Assembly (NCBI GenBank): GCA_963835215.1 | Contig: CAWIES010000004.1 | Location: 682,001-746,000 of the forward strand | DNA: 64,000 nucleotides | Source: Roseiarcus sp963835215 | GTDB lineage: Bacteria > Pseudomonadota > Alphaproteobacteria > Rhizobiales > Beijerinckiaceae | Direction: 5' to 3' | Shown here: piece by piece, positions 10,086 through 17,302 of the stretch | Numbering within the stretch: the stretch's first letter is position 1 | Layout: the number at the start of each line of letters is the position of its first letter | Notes under the pieces: generated by a model | The model's input: the letters and a program-made list of their open reading frames with translations, nothing else | What the model was told of the DNA's origin: nothing | Databases searched by the model: none | Program-made: the position numbers and the translations under genes

Positions 10086-11135
10086 TCAATTGTTGTGCGT
10101 GCCCTTGATGACGTCGCCTTCGAGCTTGGTGAAGGGAACGAAGGGGACGATGCGCCCGCCGTAGATGTCGGAGCGCGCGACGGTGATCGTGCCGTCGTCG
10201 CCCTTTGTCTTGACGACCTTGAGCACGCGTTGGGCGCCGGGCGGCCCAACCGGGATGACCATGATGCCGCCGGCCTTGAGCTGCTGGAGCAGCGGCGGCG
10301 GCACGTGGTCGATGCCGCAGGTGACGATGATCTTGTCGAAGATCAACTGGCTCGCCTCAGCCGGCGTCGCCTGCGCGACCGGGACCGGGCCGCCTGAGAC
10401 CGGTGCGGCGGGGGTCGCCTGAGCCATCGGGCTCGCCGGGGCCATTGGACTGGCCGGAGTCGTGGGGGTCGCCTGAGCCATCGGAGTTGCCGCCGGCGTC
10501 GGCGTTGTGGCCGGCGCGGCGGCCGCCTCTTCGACCCAACCGTAATAGCCGTCGGCGTTGTGGGTGTGGATCGCCGAGAACTCGTTGTAACCGTCGGCGA
10601 TCAGGCCGTCGTAGATGCCGCGCGTGCGCTCGGCGAGCGGCTTGATGATTTCGACCGTGTAGACTTGGTCGGTCAGGTGCGAGAGATAGGCCGACTGGTA
10701 GCCCGAGCCGGTGCCGACCTCCAGAACCTTCTCGCCCTGCTTGGGATCGATCGTCGAGGTCATGCGACCGACGATGTGCGGGCCTGAGATCGTCACGCCG
10801 TAGCCGATGTCGAGGAAGGCGTGCTCATAGGCGCGGCCGAGATTCTGCTGCAGCACGAATTTTTCGCGCGGGGTGAGCAGGAAGGCGCGCTTGTGGCGAA
10901 TGTCCCAGATGTCTTCGTTGCGCACCATGGCGCCGAAGCGATCGAAGCGCTCGCCGAGGTACTTGGGATCCTCGCCGCGCACGGAGACGCCCCATTCGAT
11001 GAACTTTTCCCGACTGTCCATCGGCGGGTCCATGTCGAACGTGAAAGGCGTCGGCACCTTGGCGAACGCAAAACGCGGAATGAGCGTACTGCCCATCAAC
11101 CCGGCGGCGCCGGCCAGAAATTGTCGTCGCTCCAC
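10086..11135 (-). CDS. Tat-exported protein-L-isoaspartate O-methyltransferase family protein
   Basis: 349 residues. The GTG at 11135 is chosen because AGGAGG lies five bases upstream and it begins 'VERRQFLAGAAGLMGS', a twin-arginine signal. The domain matches protein-isoaspartate methyltransferases: 'TISGPHIVGRMT' (substrate loop), 'VLEVGTGSGYQSAYL' (SAM-binding motif I), 'VYTVEIIKPLAERT', 'DKIIVTCGIDHVPPPLL' and 'GGIMVIPVG'. Between 'YYGWVEEA' and 'FDKIIVT' lies an inserted linker of about 60 residues rich in Ala, Pro, Thr and Met with repeated 'PMAQATP' units. Ordinary Pcm is cytoplasmic and about 210 residues, so a Tat signal and the inserted linker are unusual. It is first of a likely three-gene operon with the membrane spermidine-synthase-like gene and the lipoprotein hydrolase. 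Confidence 0.8.
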   Translation of the reverse strand: MERRQFLAGAAGLMGSTLIPRFAFAKVPTPFTFDMDPPMDSREKFIEWGVSVRGEDPKYLGERFDRFGAMVRNEDIWDIRHKRAFLLTPREKFVLQQNLGRAYEHAFLDIGYGVTISGPHIVGRMTSTIDPKQGEKVLEVGTGSGYQSAYLSHLTDQVYTVEIIKPLAERTRGIYDGLIADGYNEFSAIHTHNADGYYGWVEEAAAAPATTPTPAATPMAQATPTTPASPMAPASPMAQATPAAPVSGGPVPVAQATPAEASQLIFDKIIVTCGIDHVPPPLLQQLKAGGIMVIPVGPPGAQRVLKVVKTKGDDGTITVARSDIYGGRIVPFVPFTKLEGDVIKGTHNN

Positions 11136-11140
11136 GAAGG

Positions 11141-11146
11141 CCTCCT
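11141..11146 (-). promoter_or_regulatory. Strong Shine-Dalgarno site that fixes the GTG start of the Tat-exported methyltransferase
   Basis: AGGAGG on the minus strand, five bases before GTG at 11135. It decides the start against an in-frame opening 180 bases further upstream that would bury the twin-arginine motif. Confidence 0.7.
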
Positions 11147-11256
11147 CGGACGAAGCAGGAAAGGTCAGATGCTGGGCCTGATAGCGCAAAACGAAGGGAA
11201 ACGCGACTGCCGAATTGCTCAAAAACGACAGCTCGCGAACCGTTGCGGCAGACCGT

Positions 11257-11772
11257 TCAGCGGCCGGCCGTGGATTCGCTTGGGGCGAGTTCCAGCGCGC
11301 GGCCGAATGGCAGGGCAATGAGGCGGGGCGAAGGCGTCGGGGCGGCGAATTCCGGCCCGCCGCCGATATGAATCACCGCCCCTTCCCGGCTGACCAGCGC
11401 ATAGAGCGTCGCGGCGGCGCGTGGGTCGAGGCGGATACAGCCGTGCGAGGCTGGCCGACCGAGCCGATCGGTCTCCAAAGTCCCGTGAATTGCGTATTGG
11501 CCATGGAAGAAGATCGAATACGGCATCGGCTCGTTGCCGTATTTCCACGAGTGGACCATCGGATAGAGCGCGTAAGGGCGGAACTCGCCGCGCGGCGTCG
11601 CGCGGCCGAGCCCGCCCGAGGAGATCGGCCATTCGTAGGTTTCTCCGCTCGCGGCGGCGACGCGCATGACCTGGCCGCCGAGATCGACGACGATCTGCAC
11701 CCCCGCCGCTTGCGCCTCGGCCACGCCCCCGAACAGGGCGAAGGCGAGCGCCAGAGCGCGAACCAAACGCAT
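11257..11772 (-). CDS. L,D-transpeptidase (YkuD domain), exported
   Basis: 171 residues from the ATG at 11772 ('MRLVRALALAFALFGG...'), a Sec signal peptide ending near 'AQAAG'. The YkuD catalytic motif is clear: 'YAIHGTLETDRLGRP' followed by 'ASHGCIRL', where His and Cys of SHGCIR are the catalytic pair. The family forms 3-3 cross-links in peptidoglycan or attaches proteins to it in the periplasm. The neighbours are CDP-diglyceride hydrolase upstream and the exported methyltransferase downstream, all on the same strand, which fits an envelope cluster. The protein is short: signal plus catalytic domain with no recognition module. Confidence 0.85.
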   Translation of the reverse strand: MRLVRALALAFALFGGVAEAQAAGVQIVVDLGGQVMRVAAASGETYEWPISSGGLGRATPRGEFRPYALYPMVHSWKYGNEPMPYSIFFHGQYAIHGTLETDRLGRPASHGCIRLDPRAAATLYALVSREGAVIHIGGGPEFAAPTPSPRLIALPFGRALELAPSESTAGR

Positions 11773-11850
11773 TCCCGCTTCCCCAGCCAATGCGGTCGCG
11801 CCTTCAGGGCGCCGATTCGGCGCCCCGTGGCGGCTCTGCAATGGGCTTCT

Positions 11851-12612
11851 TCATGGCGCCCTTGGCGCGAGCGCGCAATCGTGATCCTGCAAATCCTCGG
11901 CATGGCCGCCGGCGGCAAGCTCGGCGCGGTCGGCCAGCAGAATGAATCCCAGCTGGCCGGCGAATGTCGCGCCGACCACCGCCAGCGTCTCCTGCCCCAT
12001 CCGCGCTTTTGCCTCGGGAACGCCTTCGGCCAGCAGGTTCAGCGGGCGTACCCCGGCAAGATCGTCGCTGAGGACCCGGCGCGCCCAATAGACGCGCCCC
12101 TTCAACGGCGCCGCCATCGGCCGCCAGGTCTCGTCAATTGCGCCTTGAGCGTCCGCGAGCGCAGCCGCGACGCCTGCGTCGAGGCAATCGACGTGGAGGT
12201 GAAACTGGTCCTGGCTGCGCGCGAATTGCGAATTGAGCGCGATCGCCGTCGCCTCTCGCGGCAACGGTCGACCAAGCCGCGCAGCGAGCGCGTTGCGCGC
12301 GCTCCAGGCGAAGGCGAAATAGTCGGGCGCGGCGGGGTCGAGCAGCAACGGATCCTCGATCCCGGTCACGCGGCGGGTCGGGATGGCGAGGAACTGGGCG
12401 CGGCCGACCAGGTCCTTGAGCAGCGCGGCGCCCGCCTCCTCGCCGTGCGAAAGGTCGATGCGTTCGCATGGCGCCGGCCCCTGCCCCGCCTCGGCATGCG
12501 GCGCGCAAGCGCTATGAACAATCGTCCACAGCGCCATTCGGTCGGCGCGGGCGGGCGCGGCGAATGCGAGAACGAGGAGCACGGCGGCAAGTGGCGCGTA
12601 GGCGGCCCTCAT
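11851..12612 (-). CDS. cdh: CDP-diacylglycerol diphosphatase
   Basis: 253 residues. A signal peptide or anchor ('LAAVLLVLAFAAPARA') precedes a domain of the CDP-diglyceride hydrolase family, which cleaves CDP-diacylglycerol to phosphatidate and CMP at the membrane. The diagnostic HIT-like motif is 'QFHLHVDC' near residue 140, preceded by 'ALNSQFARSQDQ', both typical of this family. The family's N-terminal 'LWTIVHSAC' block is also present. It is the first gene of the minus-strand envelope group. The ATG at 12612 is the natural start. Its 5' region faces the bacterioferritin gene, so the 141-base gap between them must carry promoters for both directions. Confidence 0.85.
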   Translation of the reverse strand: MRAAYAPLAAVLLVLAFAAPARADRMALWTIVHSACAPHAEAGQGPAPCERIDLSHGEEAGAALLKDLVGRAQFLAIPTRRVTGIEDPLLLDPAAPDYFAFAWSARNALAARLGRPLPREATAIALNSQFARSQDQFHLHVDCLDAGVAAALADAQGAIDETWRPMAAPLKGRVYWARRVLSDDLAGVRPLNLLAEGVPEAKARMGQETLAVVGATFAGQLGFILLADRAELAAGGHAEDLQDHDCALAPRAP

Positions 12613-12753
12613 CCTGAACGACTCCCCTGGGGCGCCTTGTCGATCGTCTCGCCCGGACCCAGGCTATATGATAGCGTTTCCAATCTGATGACATAATCGA
12701 CCCGTTCGTGAGGCAAGCGCACGGGCCGGCTGACGAAAACGCGGAGGACGAAC

Positions 12754-13233
12754 ATGCGCGGCGACCCGAAAGTCATCGAATTTTTGAACAAGGCGCTGCG
12801 CCACGAGCTCACCGCGGTCAATCAATATTGGTTGCACTACCGCATCCTCGACAATTGGGGCTTCAAGGATCTCGCCAAGACGTGGCGCAAGGAATCGATC
12901 GAGGAGATGCAGCACGCCGACCTTCTGGTGGCGCGCATCCTGTTCCTCGAAGGCCAGCCGAGCATGCAGTCGCTCGACCAATTGCGAATCGGCAAGAGCG
13001 TCAAAGAAGTCCTTCAATGCGACCTCGCGGCGGAAGTCGACGCGCGCAAGCTCTATCTCGAGGCGGCGCAATATTGCATGTCGGCGAACGACCGCGTGTC
13101 GAAGAACCTGTTCGAGCAACTAACGCAGGACGAGGAACACCACATCGATTTCCTCGAAACCCAGCTCGAACTGATCGCCCAGGTCGGCGCCGAGCTCTAT
13201 GCGCAAAAGCACATGGGCGGGTTGGAGGAGTAG
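12754..13233 (+). CDS. bfr: Bacterioferritin
   Basis: 159 residues, the normal size for this haem-containing 24-subunit iron-storage shell. All ferroxidase ligands sit where expected: Glu18, Glu51, His54, Glu94, Glu127 and His130, and Met52 is the haem axial ligand. 'NQYWLHYRILDNWG' and 'DEEHHIDFLETQ' are family signatures. GGAGG lies about six bases before the ATG. No bacterioferritin-associated ferredoxin gene is adjacent. The gene is alone on its strand and converges on lpd across a strong hairpin. Iron-dependent control is expected for the family, but I could not assign a clear operator in the AT-richer patch around 12663-12700. Confidence 0.95.
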   Translation: MRGDPKVIEFLNKALRHELTAVNQYWLHYRILDNWGFKDLAKTWRKESIEEMQHADLLVARILFLEGQPSMQSLDQLRIGKSVKEVLQCDLAAEVDARKLYLEAAQYCMSANDRVSKNLFEQLTQDEEHHIDFLETQLELIAQVGAELYAQKHMGGLEE

Positions 13234-13243
13234 GCGCGGATTG

Positions 13244-13268
13244 CCCTTCTCCGCGCAGCGGAGAAGGG
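13244..13268. terminator. Perfect hairpin between convergent bfr and lpd
   Basis: An 11-bp perfect stem, CCCTTCTCCGC (13244-13254) against GCGGAGAAGGG (13258-13268), with the loop GCA. No T-run follows on either strand, but its place between convergent stops suggests a shared transcription end or a dispersed palindrome. It resembles the CCCTCTCCCGC palindrome between rpsB and tsf. Confidence 0.55.
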
Positions 13269-13276
13269 GTCGCCCC

Positions 13277-14675
13277 TCAAATATGGATCGCCCGTTTCGC
13301 GACCGCCATCGCAGCTTCTTTGACCGCTTCCGACATCGTCGGATGGGCGTGGCAGGTGCGGGCCAAGTCTTCGGCCGAGCCGCCGAACTCCATCAGCACC
13401 GCCGCCTCATGGATCATCTCGCCGGCGCCGAAGCCGACGATATGCGCGCCGAGCACGCGGTCGCTGGTCGCATCCGCTAGAATTTTGACGAAGCCCTCAG
13501 TGTGGCGCATCGCGCGCGCACGGCCATTGGCGGTGAAGGGGAACTTCCCGACTGCGTAAGCGACGCCGGCCGCCTTCAACTCCTCCTCGGTCTTGCCGAC
13601 CGAAGCGATTTCCGGGCTGGTGTAAACAACGGCGGGTATCACGTCGTAGTTCACGTGGCCCGCCTGGCCCGCGAGAATTCTCGGCGAGCGCGACGCCCTC
13701 GTCTTCGGCCTTGTGGGCGAGCATCGGCCCGCGCACCGCGTCGCCGATTGCGTAGATTCCCGGAACATTGGTGGCGAAATGGCCATCGATGACAACTTGG
13801 CCGCGCTCGGTCTTGACGCCGAGGGCCTCCAGCCCGAGCCCCTGCGTAAAGGGACGCCGGCCAATCGCCACCAGCACGACGTCGGCTTCGAGCGCGATCG
13901 GCGCGCCGCCCGCCGCCGGCTCGATCGTCGCCGTGAGGCCAGCGGCGCTCTTTTCGACTTTCGCGACCTTGTGGCCGAGGTGGAACTTGAAGCCCTGCTT
14001 CTCCAGCATGCGGTGGAACTGCTTGCAGACCTCGCCATCCATGCCCGGCAGGATGCGGTCGAGGAATTCGACCACGATCACTTCCGCACCGAGCCGCCGC
14101 CACACCGAGCCGAGCTCGAGGCCGATGACGCCGGCGCCGACGACAATCAGCTTCTTGGGCGGCTGGGCGAGCCGGAGGGCGCCCTCCGAGGAGACGATGG
14201 TCTGTTCGTCGATCTCGACGCCGGGCAGTCGCGCGACGTCGGAGCCGGTGGCGATGACGATCGACTTCGCCTCATGCTTTGTCTCGGCGCCGTCGGCCGC
14301 TTTGACGATGACTTCGCCCGGCGCGGCGATCCGCCCCTCGCCCTTCAGCCAGTCGATCTTGTTCTTCTTGAACAGGAAGGCGACGCCGTTGACGTTGGCC
14401 GCCACCGTGTCGTCCTTGTGCTTCATCATCGTGGGAAGATCGAGGGTGGGCGGCGGGACGACGACGCCGAGCGGCGCCATCCCATGACCGGCCTCCTCGA
14501 ACATCTCGGATGCGTAAAGCAGCGCCTTTGACGGGATGCAGCCGATGTTGAGGCAGGTCCCGCCCAGCGTCTTGCTCTTCTCAACGACGCCGACCTTCAT
14601 ACCGAGTTGCGCGGCGCGGATCGCGCAGACATAGCCGCCGGGGCCGGAGCCGATGATGATCAGGTCGTAGGACAT
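13277..14675 (-). pseudogene. lpd: Dihydrolipoyl dehydrogenase (E3), one frameshift
   Basis: E3 of the 2-oxoglutarate dehydrogenase complex: FAD enzyme that reoxidises dihydrolipoyl groups with NAD. 'GSGPGGY' at 9-15 binds FAD and the redox disulfide is Cys41-Cys46 in 'GGTCLNIGC'. The NAD-binding 'GAGVIGLELGSV' follows, 'YAIGDAV' is the second FAD motif, and 'HAHPTMSEA' near the end holds the catalytic His of the dimer interface. The frame breaks at GAGAATTCTC near 13676: one reading ends 'VALAENSRG' while the other continues 'ILAGQAGHVNY'. Removing one A restores about 465 residues, the normal length. It is last in the mdh-suc operon. A real break in this gene would be severe, so a sequencing error is likely. 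Confidence 0.85.
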
Positions 14676-14712
14676 AACGGCTCTCTATTGTGATCGAGCG
14701 CGATTTGGCGCG

Positions 14713-15072
14713 TCAATGCTTGTAGGGTTGTGTCATGGTCCAGTGTGTCACAAAATCGGGATCGACGACGACTTCGCCCGTCGAGCGAAGCCGATATTCG
14801 CCCGGAGCCGCGCGCGCGAACACCTTCATGTCTGGCGGCAGAGACAGCTTTTGGCCCGCGTGCATGCCGCGGCACTCGATGGTGACGCCAACCTTGCCGT
14901 CCACCGCAGTTATGGCTCCGTAGAATTGGACTTGCCTCTTCACCGTTTTCCCGTCCGCCGCAACGTAGGTTATGCCCGCGATCACAATCTTCCCGATCGC
15001 CGCCTCGGCGATCTCCTGATCCCATGGCCGCCATCGTTCCTCCGAGTCGGACCGCGACTGCTCGTCTTTCAT
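14713..15072 (-). CDS. Conserved hypothetical protein in the TCA operon
   Basis: 119 residues from the ATG at 15072 (a TTG two codons earlier is also possible). No family was recognised. The protein begins with a charged Glu/Arg/Asp/Ser-rich segment, has no signal peptide or membrane helix, and then shows alternating beta-type segments ('GKIVIAGITYVAADGKTVKRQ', 'AITAVDGKVGVTIECRG', 'EYRLRSTGEVVVDPDFVTHW'), compatible with a small beta-barrel. It lies 37 bases upstream of lpd, between it and the MAPEG gene, and is probably cotranscribed with the suc genes. The function is unknown. Confidence 0.55.
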   Translation of the reverse strand: MKDEQSRSDSEERWRPWDQEIAEAAIGKIVIAGITYVAADGKTVKRQVQFYGAITAVDGKVGVTIECRGMHAGQKLSLPPDMKVFARAAPGEYRLRSTGEVVVDPDFVTHWTMTQPYKH

Positions 15073-15208
15073 CGGCAACCCCGAGCCTAAGCCAGTTCCC
15101 GCTTCCCGCCAGAAGTCCTCTTATTCGCTTTCACGGGCGTTGATCGGCGCGCTCCACGTCACCGTCGGCCGGGCTATCGACCTCCGCTCGCTTTTCCTGT
15201 TCAACCGC

Positions 15209-15601
15209 TCACGCGAAGGCGAGACGGTAGAGCATCATCAGCAAGCCGATGAGCGAAAACGCCCACAACGCGGTGCGCAGATAAATCCAGCCGAGCACAT
15301 AGGCCGGCAGGTAGAGCAACCGCGCGATGATCCACAATGTCGCGCCGAGCGCGCCGACGCCGCCCGCATGCTGGGTGACGATCAGGGCCAAGGCGACGGC
15401 GATAAACGGCGGGTAGTTCTCCATGTAGTTCGCCAAGGCCCGCCGTGCGCGCCCGCAGGCCGACCCTTTCGCCGCCGCGGTCTCGTCGCGCGGCGTGAAC
15501 AGCCAGGCGTCGCCGAATTCCGCTCGCGTCGTCAGAATTTGCGTGAAGAGGAAGATGAACCAGAGAACGACGCTCAGTTCCAGACAAAGAATTTCGCTCA
15601 T
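15209..15601 (-). CDS. MAPEG-family small membrane protein
   Basis: 130 residues from the ATG at 15601, with a G-rich ribosome-binding stretch (GGGGGGCAACA) before it. Four hydrophobic segments are visible: 'LELSVVLWFIFLFTQIL', 'PPFIAVALALIVTQHAG', 'GATLWIIARLLYLPAYVLGW' and 'ALWAFSLIGLLMMLYRLAF'. The order, the loop 'NYMENYPPFIA' (compare the ENxxP pattern) and 'ARLLYLPAY' are typical of the MAPEG family (membrane-associated proteins in eicosanoid and glutathione metabolism). The bacterial members have no fixed function. It lies in the suc operon between sucB and a hypothetical gene. Confidence 0.75.
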   Translation of the reverse strand: MSEILCLELSVVLWFIFLFTQILTTRAEFGDAWLFTPRDETAAAKGSACGRARRALANYMENYPPFIAVALALIVTQHAGGVGALGATLWIIARLLYLPAYVLGWIYLRTALWAFSLIGLLMMLYRLAFA

Positions 15602-15630
15602 TGTTGCCCCCCGTTTTGTGTTCGCTCGAC

Positions 15631-16890
15631 TTACAAGTCCAGCACCAGCCGCGCCGGGTCCTCGAGCGCCTCTTTGACGCGCACCAGGAAGGTCACCGCC
15701 TCTTTGCCGTCGACGACGCGGTGGTCGTAGGAGAGCGCCAGATACATCATCGGCCGGATTTCGACTTTGCCGTCGATCGCGACCGGGCGCTCCTGAATCT
15801 TGTGCATGCCGAGAATGCCGGACTGCGGCGCGTTGAGGATCGGCGTCGACATCAGTGAACCATAGATGCCGCCGTTGGTGATGGTGAAGGTGCCGCCCTG
15901 CATCTCCTCGATCTTCAGCGATCCCTCGCGCGCGCGCTTGCCATAGTCGGCGATCGACTTCTCGATTTGCGCGACCGACAGCGCGTCGCAATCGCGCACC
16001 ACCGGCACCACTAGCCCCTTCTCGGTGCCGACTGCGATGCCGAGGTGATAATAGTTCTTGAACACGAGGTCGGCGCCGTCGATCTCGGCGTTGACCGCCG
16101 GGATTTCCTTCAGCCCCTGCACGCAGGCTTTGACGAACAGGCCCATGAAGCCGAGCTTGACGCCGTGCTTCTTCTCGAACGCTTCCTTGTAATGCGAGCG
16201 CAGCGCCATCACCGCGCTCATATCGACCTCGTTGAAGGTCGTCAGCATGGCGGCGGTGTTCTGCGCGTCCTTGAGGCGGCGGGCGATGGTCTGGCGCAGC
16301 TTGGTCATCCGCACCCGCTCTTCGCGCGAGGCGTCATCGGGCGGCGACGGGGCGCGCAAGGCGACAGGTGGCGGCGCTGCGACCGACAGGGCAGCGACTG
16401 GCGCCGGCGCAACGGGCGTGGGCGCGCTGGCGGGCGCCTCAATCACGTCGCCCTTGAGCACCTGACCGCGCTTGCCGCTGCCCGCGACCTCGGCGAGATC
16501 GACGCCCTTCTCGCTCGCGAGCTTGGCGGCGGCGGGCGCGGGCGGCATTGCGGTCGCCGCAGCGCGCGGGGCGGCAGGCGCAGCAGCGGGAGCGGCGACA
16601 GGCCCAGCGGGTTTGGCGGCGGGCGCGGCGGGCTTGGCGGCGGCAGCCCCGCCGTCCGTCGACAGGCCGCCGAGCAGCGCGCCGATCGCCACCGTCTGTC
16701 CCGTTTCGGCGGTAATCTCGCTCAGTACGCCAGCGGCCGGCGCGTTGACCTCGAGCGTCACCTTGTCGGTCTCCAGTTCGACCAGCGGCTCGTCGGCTTT
16801 GACCGCCTCGCCCTTCTGCTTGAACCATTTGCCGACGGTCGCTTCGGAAATCGACTCGCCGAGCGCCGGGACACGAATTTCAGTGACCAT
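15631..16890 (-). CDS. sucB: Dihydrolipoyllysine succinyltransferase (E2 of 2-oxoglutarate dehydrogenase)
   Basis: 419 residues. Domain order: one lipoyl domain (1-80) with the lipoyl-lysine Lys43 in 'ELETDKVTLEV'; an Ala/Pro linker; a peripheral subunit-binding domain near 'AKLASEKGVDLAEVAGSGKRGQVLKGDV'-like sequence (about 125-160); a second Ala/Pro linker; and the catalytic acetyltransferase-type domain ending in 'LSYDHRVVDG', where His and Asp are catalytic. It transfers the succinyl group to CoA and forms the core of the complex. It follows sucA and the small YCII gene at short spacing in the operon and is complete. Confidence 0.95.
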   Translation of the reverse strand: MVTEIRVPALGESISEATVGKWFKQKGEAVKADEPLVELETDKVTLEVNAPAAGVLSEITAETGQTVAIGALLGGLSTDGGAAAAKPAAPAAKPAGPVAAPAAAPAAPRAAATAMPPAPAAAKLASEKGVDLAEVAGSGKRGQVLKGDVIEAPASAPTPVAPAPVAALSVAAPPPVALRAPSPPDDASREERVRMTKLRQTIARRLKDAQNTAAMLTTFNEVDMSAVMALRSHYKEAFEKKHGVKLGFMGLFVKACVQGLKEIPAVNAEIDGADLVFKNYYHLGIAVGTEKGLVVPVVRDCDALSVAQIEKSIADYGKRAREGSLKIEEMQGGTFTITNGGIYGSLMSTPILNAPQSGILGMHKIQERPVAIDGKVEIRPMMYLALSYDHRVVDGKEAVTFLVRVKEALEDPARLVLDL

Positions 16891-16923
16891 GGGACTTTCG
16901 CGCCGCGAGCGGCGCCCTTCTCT

Positions 16924-17259
16924 TCACGGGGAAATGGTGGACACCGCGGCGCGCGGCTCGACGGGACGCAGGGCTGCGTCGGGCATGAGATAGTTGTGAT
17001 AGGCGTAGCCGCGCCGCGCGACGATCAGCGGATCGCGCGCCTGCAAAGCCTCGATTTCGCCCGCTGAGTCCGCCTCCATGATCGCCACGCGCCACACTCC
17101 CGCGGGATCGGCGACGCTCCCCATCGCGACCACCCGGCCAACATCGACATAGGAGCGCCAATACTCGACATGCGCCGTCATCAGGCCCCGCTCCTCGGGC
17201 GTGACGTCGGCGGACAAACTCGGCCGCTGCGAGGTCAGGCGGCACAGGTAGTGCGGCAT
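16924..17259 (-). CDS. YCII-domain protein
   Basis: 111 residues if started at the ATG at 17259 (GGAG nine bases upstream); an ATG at 17274 is the alternative. The protein has the compact alpha/beta YCII-type fold: 'PHYLCRLTSQRP', a helix 'ERGLMTAHVEYWRSYVDVGRV', 'AMGSVADPAGVWRVAIMEA', 'EIEALQARDPLIVARRGYAY'. The family is related to muconolactone isomerase-like ferredoxin folds and His/Asp residues are usually implicated in activity; its physiological role in most bacteria is unknown. It overlaps or abuts the 3' end of sucA and precedes sucB by 33 bases, so it is embedded in the TCA operon. Confidence 0.7.
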   Translation of the reverse strand: MPHYLCRLTSQRPSLSADVTPEERGLMTAHVEYWRSYVDVGRVVAMGSVADPAGVWRVAIMEADSAGEIEALQARDPLIVARRGYAYHNYLMPDAALRPVEPRAAVSTISP

Positions 17260-17302
17260 CGCCGGGCGCTCCATGATCAGCCGCGCGCGGAGGAAACGCT
17301 CC

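Noticed and set aside
13671..13682. GAGAATTCTC at the lpd break as a cloning-site scar
   Set aside because: GAATTC can arise from the inserted A in GAGATTCTC. No vector sequence or abrupt change surrounds it.
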